A stretch of 49,814 bases of DNA from Actinomycetota bacterium (GTDB taxonomy: Bacteria > Actinomycetota > Nitriliruptoria > Nitriliruptorales > Nitriliruptoraceae), in assembly GCA_017852335.1 (NCBI GenBank), contig JAFMLG010000006.1, forward strand, positions 1 to 49,814, given 5' to 3'. This document shows positions 18,129 to 25,601 of the stretch, one piece after another. Numbering within the stretch: position 1 is the first letter of the stretch; each line of letters opens with the position of its first letter. The notes under the pieces are model-generated. The model ran no database searches. It was not told the DNA's origin and saw only the letters and a list, made by a program, of their open reading frames with translations. The position numbers and the translations under genes were made by a program.

Positions 18129-18401
18129 GTGGCCACCGAGCTCCCCGACACCAAGCAGGGCATCGTCGAGCGGTTCGCCCGCACCCCGGGCGACACCGGC
18201 TCCCCCGAGGTCCAGATCGCGCTGCTGACGCAGCGGATCACCCACCTCACGGCGCACCTGCAGACCCACCACCTCGACCACCACACGCGTCGGGGCCTGC
18301 TGCTCCTGGTCGGGCGGCGCCGGCGGCTGCTGAACTACCTGCGCTCGCGCGACGTCGAGCGCTACCGCGGTCTGGTCGAGGAGCTCGGCCTGCGCCGCTG
18401 A
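18129..18401 (+). CDS. rpsO: 30S ribosomal protein S15
   Basis: Primary 16S-binding protein of the central domain. The 90-residue product has [20 protein letters not shown], then [16 protein letters not shown] and the closing [19 protein letters not shown], the expected S15 pattern. GTG 18129 is preceded by AGGA at 18119-18122. The rpsO-pnp order is conserved. A strong inverted repeat follows the stop and a second long one precedes pnp. Confidence 0.98.
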   Translation: MATELPDTKQGIVERFARTPGDTGSPEVQIALLTQRITHLTAHLQTHHLDHHTRRGLLLLVGRRRRLLNYLRSRDVERYRGLVEELGLRR

Positions 18402-18406
18402 ACCAC

Positions 18407-18430
18407 GGGCCGGGACGCGCGTCCCGGCCC
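18407..18430 (+). terminator. Terminator-like hairpin after rpsO
   Basis: GGGCCGGGAC-GCGC-GTCCCGGCCC, a perfect 10-bp stem starting 5 nt after the rpsO stop. No T tract follows, so it may attenuate or protect the 3' end rather than terminate fully. Confidence 0.5.
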
Positions 18431-18495
18431 GCCCCCGTCCGCGGCCGTCCGGCTGCGGGCACGACACCCCGGGGCCGTCCCGTCCGCCTCGGTGG

Positions 18496-18551
18496 TCAGT
18501 GGAGACGGCTCGGACCGCCGCCGCGAGGCCGGTCCGAGCGGTCCCCACTGA
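18496..18551 (+). promoter_or_regulatory. Long processing-type hairpin in pnp leader
   Basis: TCAGTGG, GAC and GCTCGGACCG pair in order with CGGTCCGAGC, GTC and CCACTGA, leaving two single mismatches and a 12-nt loop: about 20 base pairs. In E. coli and Streptomyces an RNase III-cleaved hairpin in the rpsO-pnp gap controls PNPase synthesis; this has the right place and form. Confidence 0.6.
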
Positions 18552-18621
18552 TGCACCGGAGCACGGCCGGGCGGCCTCCCGGCCCGCGCGAGGCGCGGGC
18601 ACCGATCAAGGAGGCCCCACC

Positions 18622-20997
18622 GTGGGCAAGCTCGGCACGCACGAGATGTCCGTCGAGATCGACGGCAAGACCCTGACCTTCGAGGCCGGCAAGCTGGCCC
18701 AGCAGGCCGGCGGCGCGGTCGTCGTCAGCCTCGGCGACACCAAGGTCATGACCACCACGACCGCGTCGCGCAGCCCGAAGGAGTCGCTCGGCTTCTTCCC
18801 GCTGACGATCGAGGTCGAGGAGCGGATGTACGCGAACGGCCGCATCCCCGGCTCGTTCTTCAAGCGCGAGGGGCGTCCCAGCGAGAACGCCATCCTCACC
18901 TGCCGCCTCACCGACCGGCCGCTCCGCCCGACGTTCGCCGACGGGCTGCGCAACGAGGTCCAGGTCATCAACACCGTCCTGCAGACGGCTCAGTTCGACC
19001 CCTACGACGTGGTGGCCATGAACGGCTCGTCGCTCGCGACGATGCTGGCCGGCGTCCCGTTCGAGGGTCCGGTCGCGGCCATCCGGTACGCGCTGATGCG
19101 CGACGGCTCCTGGGTCGCGTTCCCGTCCTTCGAGGAGCTCGACGAGGAGGCCGTGTTCAACATGGTCATCGCCGGGCGCGTCGAGGACTCGGGCGAGGTC
19201 GCGATCCTGATGATCGAGGCCGAGGCCACGCCGAACGCCGTCCTGCACATCGAGATGGGCGCCACCGCCCCGACCGAGCAGGTCGTCGGCGAGGCGATCG
19301 AGACCGCGAAGCCGCTGATCCGTGCGCTCTGCGAGGCGCAGGAGCGGTTCGTGGCCGAGGTCGGCCGCCGCGACGCCGGTGAGTTCAAGCTGTTCGTCGA
19401 CTACGACCCGGCCGTGTTCGAGGCCGTCCGCGCCGCCGGCGAGGCCGACGTCGAGGCGACGTACCGCGACGCCGCGCTCGGCAAGGAGAAGCGGGACGAG
19501 CGCCTCGGCGAGATCCGGACCGACGTCGTCGACCGCGTCGTCGCGGCCGGCGTCGCCGGCGTCGACGAGTCGGCCCTCCCCGGTCAGGCCCGCGAGGCGT
19601 TCCGCTCGCTCGAGAAGAAGGTCGTCCGGCGCCTCATCGTCACCGAGGGCTTCCGGGTCGACGGCCGCGGGCCGCGCGACCTCCGGCCGGTCTCGGCCGA
19701 GGTGGGGCTGCTCCCGCTGACGCACGGCTCGGCGCTGTTCACCCGCGGCGACACGCAGGTCCTCTCCGTCCTGGCCCTCGGCACGACGCGCGAGGGGCAG
19801 CGGCTGGACACGCTGGACCCGGACAGCGAGAAGCTGTTCATGCACCACTACAACATGCCGCCCTACTCGACCGGTGAGACCGGCCGGGTCGGCTCGCCGA
19901 AGCGGCGCGAGATCGGCCACGGGCTGCTCGCCGAGCGGGCGATCGTGCCGGTGCTGCCGGCGACCGCGGACTGGCCGTACGCGATGCGCGTCGTGTCGGA
20001 CGTCGTCGGTTCGAACGGCTCGACCTCGATGGGCTCGGTCTGCGCCACCTCGCTCGCCCTGATGGAGGGCGGCGTCCCGACGCACGCCCCGGTCTCGGGC
20101 ATCGCGATGGGTCTGGTGTACGAGGACGGGAAGTACACGACGCTCACGGACATCCAGGGCGTCGAGGACTTCTACGGCGACATGGACTTCAAGGTCGCGG
20201 GTCCGGAGGGGTTCATCACCGCCCTCCAGCTGGACACCAAGCTGGCCGGCATCCCGGCCCAGGTCCTGCAGGACGCGCTGCTCCAGGCCCGTGACGCCCG
20301 GCTCGAGATCCTCGGCATCATGAACGCGGCGCTCCCGGCGCCGCGGCCCGAGGTCGCGGCGAACGCGCCCCGCGTCGAGATCATCCACATCCCGCAGGAC
20401 AAGATCGGCGAGGTCATCGGCCCGCGCGGCAAGATCATCAAGGAGCTGGTCGAGGAGACCGGCGCCCAGATCGACGTCGACGAGGAGGCCGGTCGCGGCG
20501 TCGTGAAGATCTACGCGACCTCGGCCGAGATGGCGGAGGCCGCCCGCAACCGCATCAACGCGATCGCGAACCCGACCCTCCCCGAGGTCGGCGAGCGGTA
20601 CCAGGCGACGGTCGTGAAGACCGTCGACTTCGGTGCGTTCGTCAGCCTGACCCCGGGCATCGACGGGCTGCTCCACATCTCGGAGCTCTCGAAGATGGTC
20701 GGGAAGCGACTGGACCACTCGGAGGACGCGGTCACCGTCGGCCAGCAGGTGCTGGTCGAGGTGAAGGACGTCCTCGAGGGTGGCCGGCGCTTCAAGCTGG
20801 AGTACGTCGGCGAGAAGGCCCCGCGCGAGGACGGTGGCGGCGACCGCGGTGGTGACCGCGGCGGCGACCGCGGCGAGCGCCGCGAGCGTCGCGACGGTGG
20901 CGACCGCGGCGGTGACCGCGGTGGTGACCGCGGTGAGCGCCGCGAGGGTGGCGAGGGCCGCACCCGCTCGCGCAGCCGCTCGCGCAGCCGCGACTGA
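18622..20997 (+). CDS. pnp: Polyribonucleotide nucleotidyltransferase (PNPase)
   Basis: 3'-5' phosphorolytic exoribonuclease; trimeric ring in the cytosol. The 791-residue protein has two RNase PH domains (SLGDTKVMTTTTAS; SALFTRGDTQVLSVLALG), an all-helical linker, a KH domain with IGEVIGPRGKIIKEL, and an S1 domain with TVDFGAFVSLTPGIDGLLHI. After residue ~735 it carries an RGG-like GGDRGGDRGERR repeat and ends in alternating Arg-Ser, which probably adds non-specific RNA affinity. GTG 18622 follows AAGGAGG (18608-18614). The gene is preceded by a long hairpin that suggests RNase III-dependent autoregulation. Confidence 0.98.
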   Translation: MGKLGTHEMSVEIDGKTLTFEAGKLAQQAGGAVVVSLGDTKVMTTTTASRSPKESLGFFPLTIEVEERMYANGRIPGSFFKREGRPSENAILTCRLTDRPLRPTFADGLRNEVQVINTVLQTAQFDPYDVVAMNGSSLATMLAGVPFEGPVAAIRYALMRDGSWVAFPSFEELDEEAVFNMVIAGRVEDSGEVAILMIEAEATPNAVLHIEMGATAPTEQVVGEAIETAKPLIRALCEAQERFVAEVGRRDAGEFKLFVDYDPAVFEAVRAAGEADVEATYRDAALGKEKRDERLGEIRTDVVDRVVAAGVAGVDESALPGQAREAFRSLEKKVVRRLIVTEGFRVDGRGPRDLRPVSAEVGLLPLTHGSALFTRGDTQVLSVLALGTTREGQRLDTLDPDSEKLFMHHYNMPPYSTGETGRVGSPKRREIGHGLLAERAIVPVLPATADWPYAMRVVSDVVGSNGSTSMGSVCATSLALMEGGVPTHAPVSGIAMGLVYEDGKYTTLTDIQGVEDFYGDMDFKVAGPEGFITALQLDTKLAGIPAQVLQDALLQARDARLEILGIMNAALPAPRPEVAANAPRVEIIHIPQDKIGEVIGPRGKIIKELVEETGAQIDVDEEAGRGVVKIYATSAEMAEAARNRINAIANPTLPEVGERYQATVVKTVDFGAFVSLTPGIDGLLHISELSKMVGKRLDHSEDAVTVGQQVLVEVKDVLEGGRRFKLEYVGEKAPREDGGGDRGGDRGGDRGERRERRDGGDRGGDRGGDRGERREGGEGRTRSRSRSRSRD
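20829..20950 (+). repeat. GGDRGGDRGERR-coding repeat at 3' end of pnp
   Basis: Imperfect 12-nt units of the type GGTGGCGACCGC repeat about eight times in frame, broken by two GAGCGCCGCGAG blocks. They encode the basic, glycine-rich tail of PNPase. Confidence 0.75.
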
Positions 20998-21022
20998 CGT
21001 CGCGCCGGCCGGGGGGCACCGC

Positions 21023-21811
21023 ATGGTCCTGCGCGTCGGGGTCGTCGGTGCCGCCGGCCGGCTCGGCTCGGTCCTGGCGGCCGGCGTCGCCGCGGCCGAC
21101 GACCTCGAGCTCGTCGCGGCGGTCTCGCCGCGCCACGCCGGTCGTCCGCTCGGCGCCGTCGCCCCCGGCGTGACCGGCCCGGCGGCCGAGCTCGTCGTCG
21201 GGGCGGACCTCGCGGCGGTCGCCGGTGCCGGTGCCGACGTCGCGATCGAGGTGACCGGCCCGGCCACGGTCGGCCCCAACCTCCTCGCGCTGCTGGACGC
21301 CGGCGTGCACGCCGTCGTCGGCGCCACCGGGCTGGCGGAGGAGGACCTCGCCGCCGCCCGCGAGCGGGCGGCCCGTGGTCCGGCCCGGGCCGTGGTCGCC
21401 CCCAACTTCGCGATCGGGGCGGTCCTGCTCGAGCGCCTCGCGGCCACGGCCGCGCGGCACCTCCCCGACGTCGAGATCCTCGAACTGCACCACGACCTGA
21501 AGGTCGACGCGCCGTCGGGGACGGCGCTGGCGACCGCGGCGGCGATCGACGCGGCCCGCACCGGCGCCCCCGTCCCGACGGGGGAGGGGCCGTCGCGCGG
21601 TGAGCGGCACCACGGGGTCCCCGTCCACGCGGTGCGCCTCCCGGGCCTCGTCGCGCACGAGGAGGTGCTGTTCGGCGCGCCGGGGCAGGTCCTGTCGCTC
21701 CGACACGACGTCACCGACCGGACGGCGTTCGTGCCGGGGGCGCTGCTGGCCTGCCGGCGGGTCGGCGGCCTCGACGGCCTCGTCGTCGGGCTCGGGGCGC
21801 TGCTCGACTGA
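21023..21811 (+). CDS. dapB: 4-hydroxy-tetrahydrodipicolinate reductase
   Basis: NAD(P)H-dependent step of the diaminopimelate/lysine pathway. The 262-residue protein has the N-terminal nucleotide-binding GVVGAAGRLG, and the substrate motif H156-H-D-L-K160-VDAPSGTA with the catalytic His and Lys. The middle has VVAPNFAIGAV, and the C-terminal part VLFGAPGQVLSLRHD is also typical. ATG 21023 lies 25 nt after pnp, preceded by a GGGGGG run. dapA is 5.4 kb downstream and dapF at 46.3 kb. Confidence 0.97.
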   Translation: MVLRVGVVGAAGRLGSVLAAGVAAADDLELVAAVSPRHAGRPLGAVAPGVTGPAAELVVGADLAAVAGAGADVAIEVTGPATVGPNLLALLDAGVHAVVGATGLAEEDLAAARERAARGPARAVVAPNFAIGAVLLERLAATAARHLPDVEILELHHDLKVDAPSGTALATAAAIDAARTGAPVPTGEGPSRGERHHGVPVHAVRLPGLVAHEEVLFGAPGQVLSLRHDVTDRTAFVPGALLACRRVGGLDGLVVGLGALLD

Positions 21812-21817
21812 GTCCAT

Positions 21818-21842
21818 GGCCCCCCGCGCGCCGCCGGGGGCC
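21818..21842 (+). terminator. Hairpin after dapB
   Basis: GGCCCCC pairs with GGGGGCC across an 11-nt loop, 7 nt after the dapB stop. No T tract is present. Confidence 0.35.
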
Positions 21843-21869
21843 TCCGAGCGCGGTAGGAGGCGCGTCGGC

Positions 21870-21875
21870 TAGCGT
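21870..21875 (+). promoter_or_regulatory. -10 element TAGCGT
   Basis: TAGCGT, 52 nt before the GTG of the helical-repeat protein gene and just after the dapB hairpin. Confidence 0.45.
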
Positions 21876-21927
21876 CCGCCCCGCATCGGGCCGGCGTTCC
21901 GGTGCCGACGACGCGGCAGGGGTCAGG

Positions 21928-23625
21928 GTGGTCGACGACACCAGCACGCCCCCCGCGGCGAGCCCGGCGCCCGGCGCCCTCGACGCGGCCGAGATCGCGG
22001 CCGAGCAGGACCACTACGCCGAGGCCCTCCAGCGGTTCCGCGGCGACGTCCGCATGATGGAGCAGGTCCTCGCGACCATGATCGAGCGCCGCGTGCCCCG
22101 CGGCGAGGTCCACCTCGGACTGATGCTCGACCAGTACCTCGAGGGCCGGGAGCTCCGGAAGGCCCGGGCGATCATCGGTCAGCTCGACGAGGCCGGGGTC
22201 CCGCTGGACGCCGGCCGGCGGCACGCCGTCGCCCTGGCCGCGGCGGCCGCGGGACAGGGCGCCGAGGCGCTGGCGATGGTCGAGCGACTCGCCGCCGACG
22301 GCCACCAGCCGACCCGGGACCAGACCTCGGCGGTCGTCGCGCTCCTCGTCGGCGCCCGGCGGACCGCGGCGGCCTGGCCGCTGTACCGCCGCTCGGCCGC
22401 GGCCGGCCGCACCGCGGACCGCGACGTCCACCTCGCGCTCCTGGCCGACGCGCTCGGACGGCGGGCCGCGAAGGACACGCTGCTGGTCCTGCGCTCGATG
22501 GTGGCGGCAGGGCAGCGGGTGCCGTCGCTCCGGACCGCCGAGGCCCTCCGGATGCTGGCGCGGGCCGGGCAGGCCGACCGCGGTCTCGAGCTGTTCGAGC
22601 TGCTCGCGGCGGCGCCCGACGCCGTCGCGGCCACGCCGGACGGCGAGACGGTCGCGGCGCTGCTCGAGGCGCTGGCCCGGCGGGGCCGCGTCGAGGAGGT
22701 CACGGCCCTCGTGGTGCGGATCTCGGGCGGGGCGCCCGGCGGCCACCTGCGCAACGCCGTCGTCGCGGCCCGGCTGGGTGCCGACGACGCCGACGGCGCC
22801 TGGGCCGAGCTCGAGGCGATGTGGGCCGAGGGGCACCTCCCGACCGCGGCGAACCTCGAGCGGCTCCTCGACGCCGAGGTCGCGGCCGGGGTGAACGTCC
22901 GCGCGGCGGGCATCCTCGACTGGCTGGTCGTGATCGGTGCGCCCGTCCCCCCGGCCCGCTCGGGGCCCGTCCTCCGGGCCGAGCTGGCGGGCGGCCTCGA
23001 CGCCGGGCTCCGCATGGCGTCGGCCCTGCTGGACGCCGGGCAGCCGCTGGACCGTGCCGCGGCCCGCGACCTCGTGGAGCGGCTGGTCCGGGCGCGCCGC
23101 CTCGACGAGGCCCGGGCCTGGCTGGACCGCCTCCGGGTCGCCGGGACGCTGACCCTCGGCCGGAGCTGGGGGTCGCTGCTCGCGGCGCTGGTCGCGGCGA
23201 AGCGGAGCGACGACGCGGTCGGTCTCCTCGAGGAGCTGGTCGCCGCCGGCGTCGCGCCGGAGGGCGCGGATCTCGTGCGGCTGGTCTCGGGCCGGCTCCG
23301 GACGGGCGACCGCGCCCGGGCCGAGCGGTTCGCCGCGGCCGCGTCCGCCGCCGGCGTGCACCTGCCCGAGGAGGCGCTTCGGGAGCTGCTCTGGGCCCAT
23401 GCGCGGGCCGGCGACGCCCCGGCGGTCGAGCGGGTCCTGGCGCTGCTGGTGGCCGCCGGCATCACCCCCGACGAGCGCCACGAGAAGGCCCGGGCCTGGG
23501 CGACCGGCGAGACGCGGCGCCGGCTGGACGAGCCGACCGAGCCGGCCGCGGAGCCGACCGAGCCGGCCGCGGAGCCGACCGAGCCGGCCGCGGAGCCGGC
23601 CCCCGGCTCAGCCGTCGAGGGCTGA
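21928..23625 (+). CDS. PPR-like helical-repeat protein
   Basis: A 565-residue soluble protein made almost wholly of 34/35-residue helical repeats. The turn motif (A/D)(A/E)G-x-x-P recurs with its Gly (or equivalent) at residues 55, 90, 125, 160, 195, ~233, 268, 302, 337, 371, 406, 441, 476 and 511. That is about 13 units, each ending like MVAAGQRVP or LVAAGVAPE. This spacing and end motif are those of pentatricopeptide repeats rather than 34-residue TPRs, which lack the G-x-x-P. PPR proteins bind single-stranded RNA, mainly in organelles, and are rare in bacteria. The tail (535-560) is three copies of EPTEPAA. GTG 21928 is chosen from a purine-rich AGGGGTCAGG. Genes nearby serve RNA decay (pnp, rnj). 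Function unknown; RNA binding is an inference. The 3' end overlaps the opposite ABC gene by 18 nt. Confidence 0.8.
   Translation: MVDDTSTPPAASPAPGALDAAEIAAEQDHYAEALQRFRGDVRMMEQVLATMIERRVPRGEVHLGLMLDQYLEGRELRKARAIIGQLDEAGVPLDAGRRHAVALAAAAAGQGAEALAMVERLAADGHQPTRDQTSAVVALLVGARRTAAAWPLYRRSAAAGRTADRDVHLALLADALGRRAAKDTLLVLRSMVAAGQRVPSLRTAEALRMLARAGQADRGLELFELLAAAPDAVAATPDGETVAALLEALARRGRVEEVTALVVRISGGAPGGHLRNAVVAARLGADDADGAWAELEAMWAEGHLPTAANLERLLDAEVAAGVNVRAAGILDWLVVIGAPVPPARSGPVLRAELAGGLDAGLRMASALLDAGQPLDRAAARDLVERLVRARRLDEARAWLDRLRVAGTLTLGRSWGSLLAALVAAKRSDDAVGLLEELVAAGVAPEGADLVRLVSGRLRTGDRARAERFAAAASAAGVHLPEEALRELLWAHARAGDAPAVERVLALLVAAGITPDERHEKARAWATGETRRRLDEPTEPAAEPTEPAAEPTEPAAEPAPGSAVEG
23530..23592 (+). 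repeat. Three exact 21-nt tandem copies
   Basis: The unit GAGCCGACCGAGCCGGCCGC plus a final G repeats three times without mismatch, encoding EPTEPAA in the tail of the PPR-like protein. Exact copies suggest recent slippage or duplication. Confidence 0.9.
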
Positions 23626-25494
23626 GGCCGGCACCAGCAGCTGGGTCCGGACGAGCTCGGCGTACCGACCTTCGGCGGCGAGCAGGTCGGCGTGGGTGCC
23701 GCGTTCGACGATCCGGCCGTCCTCGAGGACGACGATCTCGTCGGCGTCGACGACCGTCGAGAGGCGGTGCGCGATGACGAGCGCGGTCCGCCGCTCCAGC
23801 GCCTCGGTCAGCGCGTGCTGCACGAGCCGCTCCGAGTCGGCGTCGAGGTGCGCCGTCGCCTCGTCGAGGATCACGATCGCGGGGTCGCGCAGCAGGATGC
23901 GGGCGATCGCCAGCCGCTGCTTCTCCCCGCCGGAGAACCGGTAGCCGCGTTCGCCGACGACCGTGTCGTACCCGTCGGGCAGCCGGGCCACGACGTGGTG
24001 GATCCGGGCCGCGGTGGCGGCCGCGACCAGCTCGTCGTCGGTCGCGTCCGGCTTCGCGTACCGGAGGTTCGCGGCCACGGTGTCGTGGAAGAGGTGCGGG
24101 TCCTGGCTGACGACGCCGATGGCGCCGCGGAGCGAGTCGAGGGTGAGGTCCCGGACGTCGTGGCCGTCGACCAGGACCCGGCCGGCCGTCACGTCGTGGA
24201 GTCGCGGCAGCAGCGAGGCCAGGGTCGACTTCCCGGCGCCGGAGGGACCGACGAGGGCGACCGTCCGTCCGGGCGCGACGTCGAGGTCGACGTCGACGAG
24301 CACGGGGGCCGAGGCGTCGGTGCCGTGCGGTGCGCGCGGTCCCTCGAGGGAGGCGAGGCTGACGCCCTCGGCGCCCGGGTACCGGAACCCGACGTGCTCC
24401 AGCCGGACGTGGCCGCGGGGGGCGGTCAGCGCGACGGCGTCGGGCCGGTCGACGATCGTCGGGGGCAGGTCCAGCACCTCGAAGACGCGCTCGAAGCTGA
24501 CCAGCGCGGTCATCAGGTCCACGCGGGCGTTGCTCAGCTGCGCCAGCGGACCGAACAGCTGGGTCACGTACAGGCCGAGCGCGACGACGGTCCCGATCCG
24601 GACGGCGGGGTCCTCGATCACGATGCGCCCGCCGACGTAGTAGACGAGACCGGTCGCCAGCGCCCCGACGAGGCCGAGCGCGACGAACAGCGCCCGCATG
24701 TTCATCGCCGTCCGGACGCCGATGCGCGCGACCTGGTCGGCCCGGTCGTGGAACCCGTCGACCTCGTCGTCGAGGCGGCCGAACAGCTTCACGAGCAGCG
24801 CGCCCGAGACGTTGAACCGCTCGGTCATCGTCGAGTTCATGTCGGCGTTCAGCGCCATCGAGCGCCGTGCCAGCTCCTGGAGGCGGCGGCCGACGACGCG
24901 GGCCGGGACGATGAACAGCGGCAGGAGCGCCAGCGCCAGCAGCGTGACCCGCCAGTCCAGCAGCGCCATCGCCGTGACCGTGACGGCGACGCCGATGAGG
25001 TTGTCGACGATGCCGCCGAGCGTCCCCGTGAGCGCGCGCTGGGCGCCGATGACGTCGTTGTTCAGCCGGGTGACCAGCGACCCCGTCTGCGTCCGCGTGA
25101 AGAAGTCGAGCGGCAGGGACTGGACGTGGCGGAACAGGCGCGTCCGGAGGTCGAGGATGAAGTCCTCGCCGACCGACGACGACAGCCACCGGTCGAGCAT
25201 CCCGAGCGCCGCGACGACGACGGCGACCACGACGAACCCGACGGTCAGGGCGGTGAGCAGGCCGAGGTCGCGGTCGGGGATGGCGCGGTCGATGATCAGG
25301 CGGATCAGCTGCGGCGGGGCGGCCGAGGCGGCCGACGCGGTCGCGATGACCAGGACGTACGCGAGGACCCGGCGCAGGTACGGCCGGGCCAGTCCGACGG
25401 CGCGGCGGGCGACGGCCCGGTCGAACCGCCGACCGCGCGCGTCGGCGCGGCCGGACATCGCGGACATCATGAGGGGACCCATCGGGTGCTGCAC
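23608..25494 (-). CDS. ABC exporter, fused membrane and ATPase domains
   Basis: Half-transporter of the type-IV exporter (MsbA/LmrA-like) fold, 628 residues, working as a dimer in the membrane. The first ~330 residues hold six hydrophobic segments. The ATPase domain has Walker A GPSGAGKST (K422), Q-loop VVSQDP, signature FSGGEKQRLAIAR, Walker B AIVILDEATAHLD and switch IAHRLSTV. A ~17-residue insertion after the FRYPG strand is unusual. GTG 25494 follows GGAG with a 5-nt gap; internal ATGs follow closely, so the start is uncertain by up to 12 codons. Divergent from the ThyX-like gene. Substrate cannot be told from sequence; lipid or drug export is typical. Confidence 0.92.
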   Translation of the reverse strand: MQHPMGPLMMSAMSGRADARGRRFDRAVARRAVGLARPYLRRVLAYVLVIATASAASAAPPQLIRLIIDRAIPDRDLGLLTALTVGFVVVAVVVAALGMLDRWLSSSVGEDFILDLRTRLFRHVQSLPLDFFTRTQTGSLVTRLNNDVIGAQRALTGTLGGIVDNLIGVAVTVTAMALLDWRVTLLALALLPLFIVPARVVGRRLQELARRSMALNADMNSTMTERFNVSGALLVKLFGRLDDEVDGFHDRADQVARIGVRTAMNMRALFVALGLVGALATGLVYYVGGRIVIEDPAVRIGTVVALGLYVTQLFGPLAQLSNARVDLMTALVSFERVFEVLDLPPTIVDRPDAVALTAPRGHVRLEHVGFRYPGAEGVSLASLEGPRAPHGTDASAPVLVDVDLDVAPGRTVALVGPSGAGKSTLASLLPRLHDVTAGRVLVDGHDVRDLTLDSLRGAIGVVSQDPHLFHDTVAANLRYAKPDATDDELVAAATAARIHHVVARLPDGYDTVVGERGYRFSGGEKQRLAIARILLRDPAIVILDEATAHLDADSERLVQHALTEALERRTALVIAHRLSTVVDADEIVVLEDGRIVERGTHADLLAAEGRYAELVRTQLLVPASALDG

Positions 25495-25551
25495 GGGAGC
25501 TCCGGGGGAGGGGAGGCGGCGGACCGCGCCGGGTCGGCGGGGACGCGCCAG

Positions 25552-25557
25552 TAGTCT
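25552..25557 (+). promoter_or_regulatory. -10 element TAGTCT
   Basis: TAGTCT in the 107-nt divergent gap, 44 nt before the GTG of the ThyX-like gene. No matching TAnnnT was found for the ABC gene on the other strand. Confidence 0.4.
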
Positions 25558-25601
25558 GCCCCACCTCCGGCCCGTCCGCGTCCGGCCGGAGGGGGTGCCC
25601 G

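Noticed and set aside
18496-23481. Minus-strand open frame of about 1,660 codons opposite pnp, dapB and the PPR-like gene
   Set aside because: Scarcity of TA-containing stops in GC-rich DNA keeps complementary frames open; the plus-strand proteins are clearly real.
25495-25601. Promoter for the ABC exporter on the minus strand
   Set aside because: No TAnnnT at a suitable place was found on that strand; only the plus-strand TAGTCT is supported.
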